Source of the DNA: Eurosta solidaginis
Lineage: Eukaryota > Arthropoda > Insecta > Diptera > Tephritidae
Assembly (NCBI RefSeq): GCF_040869045.1
Contig: NC_090319.1
Span: 64,824,779 to 64,888,778 of the forward strand
Length of the DNA stretch: 64,000 nucleotides
Direction of reading: 5' to 3'
The position numbers and the translations under genes were made by a program. The notes under the pieces were generated by a model. It had not been told where the DNA came from and ran no database searches. It saw only the letters and a program-made list of their open reading frames with translations. This document shows positions 1-9,805 of this stretch, one piece after another. Within the stretch, counting starts at the first letter, position 1, and every line of letters starts with the position of its first letter.

Positions 1-68
1 TGTTATTTGGCAGTCGTTGAAGATATCATGATGAAATTTGGCAGGAACGTTACTCCTATTACTATATG
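1..68 (+). mobile_element. 3' edge of a truncated forward INE
   Basis: This is the last stretch of a forward INE core (phrase TTGGCAGTCGTTGAAGATAT), which breaks off near base 68 and is joined head-on to an inverted INE. The same junction, with the full upstream part of the forward element, is seen at 60149-60694. Confidence 0.8.
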
Positions 69-1376
69 TCGACCACGCCCACGACCGACGCCTTTTCGAG
101 ATATCGCCATAAAGGTGGACCAGAGGTAACTCTAGAATTTGTTTGTACGATATGGGTATCAAAATAAAGGTATTAATGAGGGGTTTAAAATGGAGTGGCC
201 TTCAGTTGTATATTTGAAGACCTTTTCGAGATATCGACCAAAATGTGTCGGGTACCGCTAATTTATTTATGTATGCAATACTACGAACAGTCTTCCTGCC
301 AAGATTCCAAGGGCTTTTGATTTCGCCCTGCAAAACTTTTTAATTTTCTTCTACTTAATATGGTAGGTGTCACACCCATTTTACAAAGTTTTTTTTTAAA
401 GTTATATTTTGCGTCAATAGACCAATCCAATTACCATGTTTCATCCCTTTTTTCGTATTTGGTATATTATTATGGCATTTGTTTCATTTTTCGTAATTTT
501 CGATATCGAAAAAGTGGGCGTGGTCATAGTCGGATTTCGCCCATTTTTAATACCAAGATAAAGTGAGTTCAGATAAGTACGTGAACTAAGTTTAGTAAAG
601 ATAAATTGATTTTTGCTCAAGTTATCGTGTTATGGGCCGATCGGAAGGACAGACGGTCGACTGTGTCTAAAAACTGGGCGTGCCTTCAACTTATTTCGCC
701 CATTTTCACAGCAAACAGTCATCGTCATAGAGTCTATGCCCCTACCAAATTTCACAAGGATTGGTTAATTTTTGTTCGACTTATGGCATTAAAAGTATTC
801 TAGACAAATTAAATGATAAAGGGCGGAGCCACGTTCATTTTGAAATTTTCTTTCATTTTTGTATTTTGTTGCACCCTATCATTACTGGAGTTGAATGTTG
901 ACATAATTTACTTATATACTGTAAAGATATAAAATTTTTTGTTATAATTTGACTTAAACAATTTTTTTTTAAAAGTGGGCGTGTTCGTCATTCGATTTTG
1001 CTAATTTTTATTTAGCACACATATAGGAATAGAGGTAACGTTCTTGCTAAATTTCATCATGATATCTTCAACGTCTGCCAAATTACGGCTGGCAAAACTT
1101 TCAAATTACCTTCTTTCAAAAGTGGGCGGTGCCACGCCCATTGTCCAAAATTTTACTATTTGTCTATTCTACTTCATAACGTCAACCCACCTATCAAATT
1201 TCATCGCCTTAACCGTCTTTGGTAATGAATTATCGCACTTTTTGGTTTTTTCGAAATTTTCGATATCGAAAAAGTGGGCGTCGTTATAGTCCGATTTCGT
1301 TCATTTTAGATAGCGATCTGAGATGAGTGACCAGGCACCTACATACCAAATTTCATCAAGACACCATAAAACTTAC
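69..1376 (-). mobile_element. INE-5 (inverted, Helentron/DINE-like), core part
   Basis: Read on the minus strand this matches the core of the other INE copies: one central 128-bp-type unit (about 90-190), the GGGCGTGG/CCACGCCC boxes, and the palindrome TTTTCGATATCGAAAA (near 1255-1275). The 3' terminal hairpin end is missing. The element is cut at 1376 by a retrotransposon, and its remaining 5' end lies at 9162-9329. Short ORFs here are non-coding noise. Confidence 0.8.
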
Positions 1377-1377
1377 A

Positions 1378-1392
1378 TGGCGACCGTGATCC
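1378..1392 (+). promoter_or_regulatory. Retrotransposon primer-binding site (tRNA-Arg type)
   Basis: TGGCGACCGTGATCC matches, apart from the last bases, the primer-binding site TGGCGACCGTGAC used by Drosophila mdg1/412-type elements and complementary to the 3' end of a tRNA-Arg. It directly abuts INE sequence ending ACTTACA. An LTR should lie there. Confidence 0.8.
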
Positions 1393-3326
1393 AGGTAGGT
1401 GGTGGTGCGGAATTTTTCAATAAATCGTGGTAAAAAGTGGCAGTGGGTGAAATGAGAGAAAAAATCAAAATTATAATAAAAATAAACCTAAAACTACGAC
1501 TAAAATATACGGAAGTAATGCAAAATCTATTAAAATAATAAAAATTCTAAAACCTACAATCAAATACAGCGGAAATAATACAACTAACTAAAACTCACAA
1601 ATAAAAAGAAACGGAGGAAATATTAACTCTGAAAAAAAAGAAAATTTTTCGGAAATCGTAACGGCATATAAACCCACGCCACTAAATACCGGCAGAGTAT
1701 TCGCCATTTTACATCCACCACCACCACCAGCGAACATCAACGGCAGTAGCAATGTCAGCACCAGCGAACATAAGCGACATGCATCAACGCCACCAGCGAA
1801 CAACACCAAGCAAGCAAAAGCAGCAGCAGGATTAACACCAGCATCGAGGCAGCAGTGGCAGCACAAAAATAAGTATACACATATGTATATATGTATGTAG
1901 AAAAAAAATTTTTTGGTAAACACATATACGTATGTATGTATACCAAACATAATAATTCCATTAAATGGGGTGATTTCGCTTTGCATACCATATACTTACA
2001 GATTTTTTTTTTCCCCTTCAATTACACAGTGCAAACATTTTAAATTTAAATTGAATTTTAACTTTTTTGCATCAATCAAAAAATTGTTCTACTAAAATTT
2101 ACAAAAAAAATACAAAGAATTAAGTTCAAAAATATACAAAAAAATTCAAAAAAAAAAAAATACAAAAAATTCAAAAAATATACAAAAAAAATTCAAAAAA
2201 TTCAAAAAATAAAATGAAATTGGTCATACATAAAATTTATATTTTCAACAAAAATTTGCATTAATGCATACCCAAATATAGCACAACATACAACGTCTAT
2301 ATTTGCAACATTATACATTTTTATAAAGTGGGTGGATATATACATATACATTAACACACTTTGTGAAAATTTAATTACTTTCGAATACATTCAATACTTT
2401 TAAAACACTTTAAAAATTTACTACATTAAAACTTTATTAAATTCTCACTGCATTCTATTTGAAAATACTTTAAACTACAAAAAATGGTAAAACAAAATAA
2501 GATTTAATATAAAAATATATACAAAAAAAAGAAGGCATTTTGCTAAGAAACGGCGCGGCCGACACGCTAAATTATGAAAATTTAATAAATTTTTACAATT
2601 ACATACGGAACATTTTGCTGCGAAACGGTGCGGCCGACACGTTAAATAATATTGTAATAAATACTAAATTGCAATAAACATATCAAGTTTAAAATTAATA
2701 TCGTCTTGCGAAAATTGGGAAAAAATAGATCAGTCTTCCATTGTAGGTCGTATATGGTAGCACACCCGGTACAAAACAAAATTTTTCAAAGCCAAAACTT
2801 AATTGACGGTTCATCTGGAATACAATTCAATCAACTTTCAAGCAATTCTAACTTCAAATAACCCTAACAAATTTATGCCAAAACTCAATACAAAATTTAA
2901 GTAAAGCGGTTTCAAATTAGATTATAAAATCATTTTAAATTTCCTTTCAAGTAAAAAAATTTTTTTTTCACATTCATGACACAAACTCGCCACTTTCTCT
3001 AATTCAACTTAGGTGATAAAACCCTTTCAAATTCCCTTTCAATCCTAATTTGGTTATACTCATAACTCAAACAATATAGGTTATAAAAAAAACCATTCCA
3101 AATTTCTTTTTCATTCAAATTCGTCCATATTCATACCTCAAACTTGCAACTTTTTCACAATTCGATTTAGATTATAAAATCATTTCAACCTTCTTTTTCA
3201 TTCAAATTCCTTAATATCCAAGCACACAAAGCTGCAAGTGTAAAAGTCTTTCTTCTGCTAATGTCAAATTTCGAAACAAAATTCAAAGAATTGAGATAAA
3301 ATTTCTTTAAAATTAAAAAACGCGTT
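1393..3326 (+). other. Retrotransposon G1 long untranslated leader
   Basis: About 1.9 kb between primer-binding site and gag, AT-rich and without a convincing ORF. It holds a CAG/CCA-rich stretch (1705-1865) and poly-A/AAATTC runs (2100-2215). Two GC-rich direct repeats lie at 2536-2647. Minus-strand ORFs at 1588-2021 only read the CAG-rich stretch in antisense. Long leaders are known in mdg1/412-type elements. A role in packaging or translation here is inference. Confidence 0.6.
2536..2647 (+). repeat. Pair of GC-rich 37-bp direct repeats in the leader
   Basis: Two copies at 2536-2572 and 2611-2647, offset 75 bases, share CATTTTGCT, GAAACGG, GCGGCCGACACG and TAAAT in order, differing at about five positions. 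They are GC islands in very AT-rich sequence and recur in the right-hand duplicate near 63164-63276. Confidence 0.75.
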
Positions 3327-4780
3327 TTGCATACAGGTCGTTCTTTACCGACAAGGCAAGAGAAGTTAGATGAATATAAAAATTCTTTAATTGAGGCATA
3401 TAATAACATTTTAGTAGAGGTAAATGGTCATTTTGAAAACCGACCTCGGCCAATTGCTGTGAATAAAAGTTTATCACGTTGTAGGGAAGAATTAATTAAA
3501 TGTTTTACAAAACTCAACTGCACAGTTAAAGTACCAACGAACTACAGCGACTTAGTCCAAGATAACATTTTTATACCAGATACTGATCGGAAAGAAAAAG
3601 AATCCTTCGACGCATACAAAATCGAATCTGAGGAAGAAGAAGAATTCTCTGACTCATCAAAGCCGGAAACACTCGACAGTCGTATCGGTGAACAAAGTTG
3701 TTCTTTACCTCATACTGAAAATATTTCATTACAAGAAACTTCTGTGGTTTCGATAACCCAGTCGTTACATCAAACAATTCTTTAGGGCTTTTAACAACTT
3801 TCTCAAATTCCAACCAATCTCGTACCAATTTTCTAGAACCAACAATAATGGCTACACCAGAGCAAAAGAGACACTTTATTGGGTCGTGGGCGCCCTTATT
3901 TAGGGAAAACTATAACGGTGACCCCTTAGCGCTAGACTCCTTCATAGATAAAATTGAACTAGTAGAAGGCTGTATAGATCCAGATCTTATGCCAACTTTC
4001 ATTTCACTCGTTAAATCGAAGCTCGAAGGGAAAGCTTGAGAAGCTATTCCGACAAATATAACATCTATTCAAGAAATTAAAGATACACTTAAAAGTCGAA
4101 TAAAGCCAGACAATTCAAAAGTCGTTGCAGGGAAAATAGCTTCACTTAAAGCTACGAACAATAATTTAAACGAGTTTGCTAAACGAATAGAGGAATTATC
4201 TGATTCTTTAGAGAGGTCTCTAATTATCGAGGGCATATCAAAAGCCAAAGCGCACGAGATGGCAGTCGAACAGTCAGTAAACGTTTGTAGGCTAAATACG
4301 CGCTCAGACTTAGTCAAATCAATTCTCGCATCATCCTCTTTTAGTGACGCAAAAGCCGTCGTAGCAAAAATGATAGTCGAATAAAACAATCAGACTACAG
4401 AAAGACAGGTATTAGCTTTTCGATCAAGGTTTAACAATTAAACCAACTTTCGCAATAACAATAGAGGCAATGACTACTACAACAACAATAATAGATACAA
4501 CAACCATAGTAATTTCAATAGGTTTAATAACAATAATAATTTCAATAGGTACAACAACAATAATAACGGTAGATACAATAATAACAATCAAAATAGGCAA
4601 AACAACGACAATCGAAACAATAGTAACTCGCGTAACACTATCAACAGTCAAAATAGGCTAGAAAACAGAACCAATACTAACGCCGGAAGTTCAAATACGC
4701 GAAATAATGCAAACGTTCGCTCTTTAAACTTGTTCGCCCCTCAGCAGCGAACACTGAGGGACGAGGAGGTAAACGAATAA
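3327..4780 (+). pseudogene. gag: Gag of retrotransposon G1, disrupted
   Basis: An acidic N-terminal segment of about 150 residues runs to 3785. The reading then continues in another frame (break near 3765) through the segment starting MATPEQKRHFIGSW at 3848. In-frame stops follow at 4037 (TGA), 4382 (TAA) and 4439 (TAA). The C-terminal quarter (4440-4680) is almost all Asn with Arg, Tyr and Phe, an RNA-binding-type low-complexity tail in place of a zinc knuckle. The ORF closes at 4778-4780, just before the protease reading begins in another frame. Gag normally forms the particle and binds genomic RNA; this copy cannot do so as one protein. The ATT-repeat ORF on the minus strand at 4424-4651 is a shadow of the Asn tail. 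Confidence 0.8.
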
Positions 4781-6913
4781 ATATTAAAAATATTTTTTCT
4801 CTAAATCTAAATTACTCAGATTTTATCGAAATTTATATAACCGGATCTAACAAATTATGTACATTTTTACTAGATACACAAGCTGATATTTCTCTGATTA
4901 AAATTTCAAGCTTAAATAAGCAAATTCCAATTAATTCTGACGATATGGTTAATATCACAGGCGTTACATCAAATTTTGTTGCTACTTTGGGTAAAATAAA
5001 CATAGACCTAAATTTTTCTAATAATCTAGTCGAACATAGCTTACATGTGGTAAACGATGACTTCAATATCCCATTAGAGGGTATACTGGGTAAAGACTTT
5101 CTTCATCATAACAAATGTGTAATAGATTATTCAAATAGTAGCATCTCATTCTGGGCAAATAAAGAAAAAGTCAATATGCCAATCCTACACGGAACAGAAA
5201 GAGATATATATGTGTGTTATACCACCAAGATGCGAAGTTTTTCGAATTTTCGACTTAGGTCACTCAACAACTCCACTTTTCGTTGAATCTCAAGAAACAC
5301 AAAAAGGCGTATTTACCGCAAGATGTATTACAAATTCCAATAATCCAGTCATAAAATTAATCAATACCACAAGTGAGGTACAATTCGTACACAAAAATTC
5401 TATTAAAGCAGAAAACTTATCTTATTATCACGTCTACGTAATCGACAAAACTAAGTCAGATGAGAAGCGAATTAACGAAATAACTTCGATCTTAAAAGAT
5501 CAAATTCCTAAAGATGCACCATCTGAACTTTTATATCTATGCATACAATATGCTGACATATTCGCGCTTGACAACGATAAGATGACGTTAAATAATTTTT
5601 ATGAGCAGAAATTGCGGTTAACTGACAACGAACCAGTGTATATAAAGAACTATCGTCTACCCTATTCGCAGCGGGAAGAAATTAACAGACAAGTTACAAA
5701 GTTATTAGAAAATGATTTAATAGAAGAAAGCTATTCTAACTACAACAGTCCTCTTATCTTAGTTCCTAAAAAGAAAATAAATGGCAAAAAAGCATACCGA
5801 ATGTGTGTTGACTTTCGCGCAGTTAACAAGAAGCTAATAGCAGACAAATTTCCATTAGCACGAATCGATGATATTTTAGACAATCTTGGCAGAGCCAAAT
5901 TTTTCTCAACCTTAGACCTTTTTTCTGGATTTCACCAAATACCATTACACGTAGATTCACGCGATATAACCTCATTTTGTACTGATCGCGGAGCGTAGCG
6001 ATGGAAGGTATTGCCATTTGGGTTGAATATTGCACCAAATTCGTTTTCTAGGATGATGACCATCGCATTTTCAGGAATACCACCTAATGTAACTTTTCTT
6101 TATGTAGATGACATTAGAGTCATCGGCTGTAGCGAATCCCATTACATTAAAAATTTTTCTAAAGTATTCAATACTTGTAGATCATTCAACCTTAAACTCA
6201 ATCCAAATAAATGTAATTTTCTAAGACCAGAAGTAACATTCCTAGGACACAAATGCTCAGCTGAAGGTCTGTCACCAGACGAATCTAAAATAGACGCAAT
6301 TCGTAACTGAACTAAGCCAACAGACAAGGACGCTGTAAGATGGTTTGTAGCTTTTGCCAACTACTACAGACGCTTTATTCCAAACTTTGCATCTCTGGCA
6401 GCACCTCTGAATAGACTGAATAGAAAAAGAGTAGCATTTAACTGGGACGCAGCATGCGATAAAGCTTTTGATGCACTAAGAGCATCCCTAATGTCACCAA
6501 AGATATTACAATACCCGGATTTTTCCAAACAGTTTACCATTACAGTAGACGCTTCTAAGACGGGATGTGGAGCAATACTCAGCCAAGAACATCAAGGCAG
6601 CGATTTGCCCATATTTTATGCGTCAAAATCTTTTAATGAGGCAGAAAAAAAGAAAGCCATCATTGAGTGGGAATTACTAGCCATTTATTTTGCCATTAAA
6701 CAATTCAGACCCTACGTTTATGGAAATCACTTTATTGTAAAATCAGATCACAGGCATTTAGTCTATTTATTCAATATGAAAGACCCATCTTCAAAACTTT
6801 CTAGAATTAGACTTGAGTTGGCAGAATACAATTTCACAATAGAGTACATACAGGGAAAATGAAATGTAGGATTTGATGCACTTTCTCGTATAACCATTGG
6901 CGAAATAAAAGAA
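4781..6913 (+). pseudogene. pol: Pol of G1: protease, reverse transcriptase and RNase H, disrupted
   Basis: The protease (about 4800-5200) has DTQAD at 4873-4887 in place of the catalytic DTGAD, and LGKDFL further on. A frameshift near 5213 leads to the RT region. There the fingers/palm (YRMCVDFRAVNKK, FFSTLDLFSGFHQIPL) are readable and the catalytic YVDD is intact at 6101-6112. Nonsense codons interrupt at 5996 (TAG before RWKVLPFGL), 6308 (TGA) and 6860 (TGA in the GKDN-type motif after RNase H). The RNase H core (FTITVDASKTGCGAIL, about 6535-6585, and VKSDHRHL) is recognisable. Ty3/gypsy identity is clear from the RT-RH order and motifs. The protein would have copied element RNA in cytoplasmic particles; this copy is dead. 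Confidence 0.88.
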
Positions 6914-7289
6914 TCAACCAAAAATATACTTGCAGTTCAGACTAGGGCTATGAGTAAGGAAAAGGATAAATGTAGTTCTATCGAAAATCTAAACTTATGT
7001 GAAAATATACAAACATTAAACGTTTATGATAAATTTACTCATAACTTGTCAAAAAAAATTCCTCGTATTAGATCAGAAATATTTCATGATAAAAACAATA
7101 AACAATTTTTAAGAATATGCGCGCATATAAAGCATAAAAGAACAATTTTACTTGATTTTGAATTTTCTAACGAAATAAAGAATTTCGATACTTTACTTTC
7201 GAGGCCAGAGAAAGAAGCCGGAAAACTTAATATTAAGGAAATAGAATGGCCAAAAAACGATTTAATTTTCTAACACATTACAATTACAA

Positions 7290-8193
7290 ATTTTAAAGAA
7301 AGAGGAAATAAGCTTTTACAACTTTTAAAAATTATTTTAATGGATCCAATTGAAACAATCACTGATCAGGAACAAAAATCAATATTATTATCAATTTATC
7401 ACAATGATCCCATCACTGGAGGTTACTGTGGAACGAAAAAATTATACGCCAAATTACGAAACAAATTTTACTGGAAAAACATGATAAAAGACATAGCTAG
7501 TTAGTTATGTTAGGAAATGCGAAAAATGTCTTTTGAATAAAGTCAAAATAGGAAATAAAGAAAAACTCGTTCTAACTCCTACTCCTAATGAACCTTTTGA
7601 CATTGTCGTAATTGATACCATAGGCCCATTGCCAGAATCGAGATATGGTAATAAGTTCGCACTTACCATAATCTGCGATCTGACAAAATACTTAGTTACA
7701 ATATCAATACCGGATAAAAGTGCAAAAACCATCGCGTCAGCACTATTCGAAGGCTTCATTTTAATATACGGTGCACAACACAACGCCAAATACGGTATTC
7801 GATAATAAACTTACTCCCTTTGAATTAATTTTTGGTAAAAAGGCCATTGTGCCATCTGAATTGAAGAACGAAACAATCGATCCCATTTATAATATCGAAA
7901 ATTATTCAAAAGAAGTAAAGTACCGAATGCAAAAATGCCACGCCTTGGCTAAAAAGTTAGTAGAAAAACACAAAATAAGAAATAAAGATGCATACGACAA
8001 AAATGCACAACCAATAGTAGTAAACATAAACGATATGGTTTTAGTTCAAAAAGAACCACGTGAAAAACATAAAAACATATATCAGGGCCCCTATTTAGTA
8101 ACAAATATAGACGGTGTAAATGTAACTATTTTTGATAATGAAAACAAAAAATACAAAACGGTACATAAAAACCGCATAAGAGCACCCAAATAA
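7290..8193 (+). pseudogene. Integrase of G1 with deletion across the catalytic core
   Basis: The N-terminal HHCC zinc domain is present (YHNDPITGG to CEKC), but its second His is Tyr (GGYCG) and a stop lies at 7501. The core begins with FDIVVIDTIGPLPESRYGNKF (first Asp kept) and runs to FILIYG near 7770. It then jumps into sequence normally found after the catalytic Glu (LTPFELIFGKKAIVPSE), so second Asp and Glu are missing. The C-terminal part (MVLVQKEPREKHKNIYQGPY) is intact to the stop at 8193. The join near 7772-7805 also shifts frame. Strand transfer by this protein is impossible. Confidence 0.85.
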
Positions 8194-8671
8194 ATATAAT
8201 CGGATGTACTCAATTTCATTTTGAGATAGTCAAAATAAATTTTTTTAATCATTTTATTTCACTAAATTTAAGCAAATTGGAAAAAAATGTAGCATACTTT
8301 AAAACAATACTTATTGTAAATAAAATAAACAAATAGAAAATGTATGTATAAGTTACTATACAAAACCGATGTAGATGAAATTTTGAATCACAAAGAAAAA
8401 CAAACAAAAAGGTATAAAAACTGTTAATATTCATATATGTAAATATGTAGGCTTACAATAAATGAAAAACTAAGCATAACACATATAAGTACAAATAAAT
8501 GTAATTAATTAAATTAACTAGATTACCTAACTATATTTGCCGCAAAGATTCTAATTTTAGATGTAATTAGTTATATTAACTACGTTAACCTAAGTATATC
8601 TGCCACAAATGTCCAATTTTTTTCTCAATTTGTTTAATTTGCTATTCGGAAGGTATTTGAAACCAATACCA

Positions 8672-8730
8672 CAAAAAAAAAAGTTGAAGCCGACAAACTA
8701 GATCAACTTGTCGACTTCAACCTTTTTTTT
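8672..8730 (+). other. Long stem-loop just upstream of the polypurine tract
   Basis: An A10 run followed by GTTGAAGCCGACAA faces TTGTCGACTTCAACC followed by a T8 run, separated by an 11-base loop (about 8697-8707). The stem is about 23 bp with one or two mismatches. It ends two bases before the polypurine tract. Confidence 0.8.
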
Positions 8731-8731
8731 C

Positions 8732-8745
8732 GAAAAGGGGGATGG
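8732..8745 (+). promoter_or_regulatory. Polypurine tract of G1
   Basis: AAAAGGGGGATGG immediately before an LTR beginning TGTAACAGCAGCC. This purine run is the expected plus-strand priming site of a Ty3/gypsy element. Confidence 0.75.
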
Positions 8746-9161
8746 TGTAACAGCAGCCTTATGATCTCACCCTGTTTCCCACTTGGTGCAACCCTGTTGT
8801 CCATTCACAAGTTGGAAACGGGGAGGTCGGAAAAAAATAGAAAAAGGCGGCCATCATTAGGAGATACATTTTTTGGACTTGGCGAACACGCGTTGAAAAA
8901 AAAAACTAAGTTTAACTCAGTGATTCCAGTTAAAATTAAAGAAACCCAAAAACTATTGTGGAAACTATATATATATAAATAATAAAAAAAAAAAAATATA
9001 TATATACTTGTTATAAAACTATAACATAAATAAATAAAAAATACGATAGTAAACTAAAATATAATCTGTGGTTGCATTAAATGGGAGTGCCTGTGCGTGA
9101 TAGCGTGCGTGCACGCAAGGAGAACGATTTCTGGAGGTTCAAGAGGAGTTCACATTATCGT
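8746..9161 (+). repeat. 3' LTR of G1
   Basis: Starts TGTAACAGC after the polypurine tract and ends about 9155-9161, where INE sequence (ATCGTGTTTACGG) resumes. Contains a TATATAAATA-like box and AATAAA motifs near 8965-8990. No matching LTR is found upstream of the primer-binding site, so the ends are defined only by context. Confidence 0.65.
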
Positions 9162-9329
9162 GTTTACGGACGGACGGACGGACATGGCTAAATAAATTTC
9201 TTTTTTCGCCCAGATCATTTTGATATAGAGAAGTCGATATCTATCTCGATTAGTTTATGCCGTTACGGATTACTGTTATGCGAACGAGGTTAATATACTC
9301 TGTGAGCTCTGCTCAGTTGAGTATAAAAA
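9162..9329 (-). mobile_element. INE-5, 5' terminal part
   Basis: Minus-strand 5' end of the INE split by G1. It holds the GTCY microsatellite (GGAC repeats, 9171-9185) and the terminal phrase TATACTCAACTGAGCAGAGC read in reverse, ending near 9329. Its sequence is closest to the INE-2 subtype (TAACGGCATAAACTAATCG). Confidence 0.8.
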
Positions 9330-9805
9330 TATCGAGGGTTGGGCTAGCTGTCATTAAATACGTTTTCGTTTTTTGATTGTGCATATGGGTTGGGCTAGCT
9401 TATGTTTAAGCTGCTTTTTAAAAAACAAGTTTAATAAATTTAATTAACCCGTATTAAATTAGCATTACATTTTGTGCAATTTAGTACGGTCTCGTTTTTT
9501 GATTGGGCTGAAAAGCTTGGGCTAGCTTAAGAGACCTTCAATATACAAATTGGAAACCATGGGAGCAACTCATTTCACAAAATTTTGCATGGATAATAAG
9601 CGAAAACTTTACCTTCTAGATTTAAAGAATTTGGCAATAAAAATACTTCTAGGTTTAACTTTAAGTTACAAAAATAAATCTTATTATTTAAATCACTCTG
9701 CCCGTTATAGCCATGATATTTTTGAGTCAAATACCGTTGAAAAATTTTAACCCTTTTATGGATAAGCCCCTATATTCATAAAAAATATAACAGGATTAAA
9801 GAGTT
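9330..9805. other. Gene-free AT-rich spacer with GTTGGGCTAGCT repeats
   Basis: No coding region recognised. The phrase TTGGGCTAGCT occurs three times (near 9339, 9391 and 9517), and the neighbourhood GTTTTTTGATTG twice, so two diverged tandem units of about 145 bp may be present. Confidence 0.5.

Larger units (their letters stand above)
1..3372 (+). repeat. Left copy of a 3.37 kb end-to-end duplication (partner 60627-64000)
   Basis: The first 3372 bases reappear at 60627-64000 in the same orientation at a constant offset of 60626, rising to 60628 after two 1-base insertions near 2000-2160. Reading by eye I found about 11 substitutions, roughly 99.6% identity. The block spans unrelated pieces in the same order: the end of a forward INE, an inverted INE, the INE/retrotransposon junction, the retrotransposon leader and the start of gag. 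The right copy runs off the window, so the true length is unknown. Confidence 0.95.
1377..9161 (+). mobile_element. Ty3/gypsy retrotransposon G1, mdg1/412-like, decayed, lacking the 5' LTR
   Basis: The order is primer-binding site, long leader, gag, protease, RT, RNase H, integrase, polypurine tract, 3' LTR. The arginine-tRNA-type primer-binding site, the Asn-rich Gag without a CCHC knuckle and the long leader suggest the mdg1/412 lineage. That placement is recalled, not searched. The element sits inside INE-5: INE sequence resumes just after the 3' LTR at the point where it stopped before the primer-binding site. No 5' LTR lies between INE and primer-binding site. Several nonsense codons, frameshifts and an integrase-core deletion make it non-autonomous. 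Confidence 0.85.

Noticed and set aside
1378..1392. The primer-binding site as a chance match at an INE border
   Set aside because: Considered because the LTR is missing, but the 3' LTR, polypurine tract, gag-pol order and resumption of INE sequence after 9161 agree with one element starting here.
1588..2021. Two overlapping minus-strand ORFs (Cys/Leu/Ala-rich), repeated at 62214-62617
   Set aside because: They read the CAG/CCA-rich leader of retrotransposon G1 in antisense; no domain, and their recurrence is only the 3.37 kb duplication.
2751..2775. An alternative primer-binding site (TGGTAGCACACCCGG)
   Set aside because: No known tRNA 3' end fits and no LTR precedes it; the match at 1378 is much better.
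4424..4661. Val/Ile-rich and Thr/Ile-rich ORFs on both strands
   Set aside because: Other-frame readings of the Asn-rich (AAC/AAT) tail of Gag.
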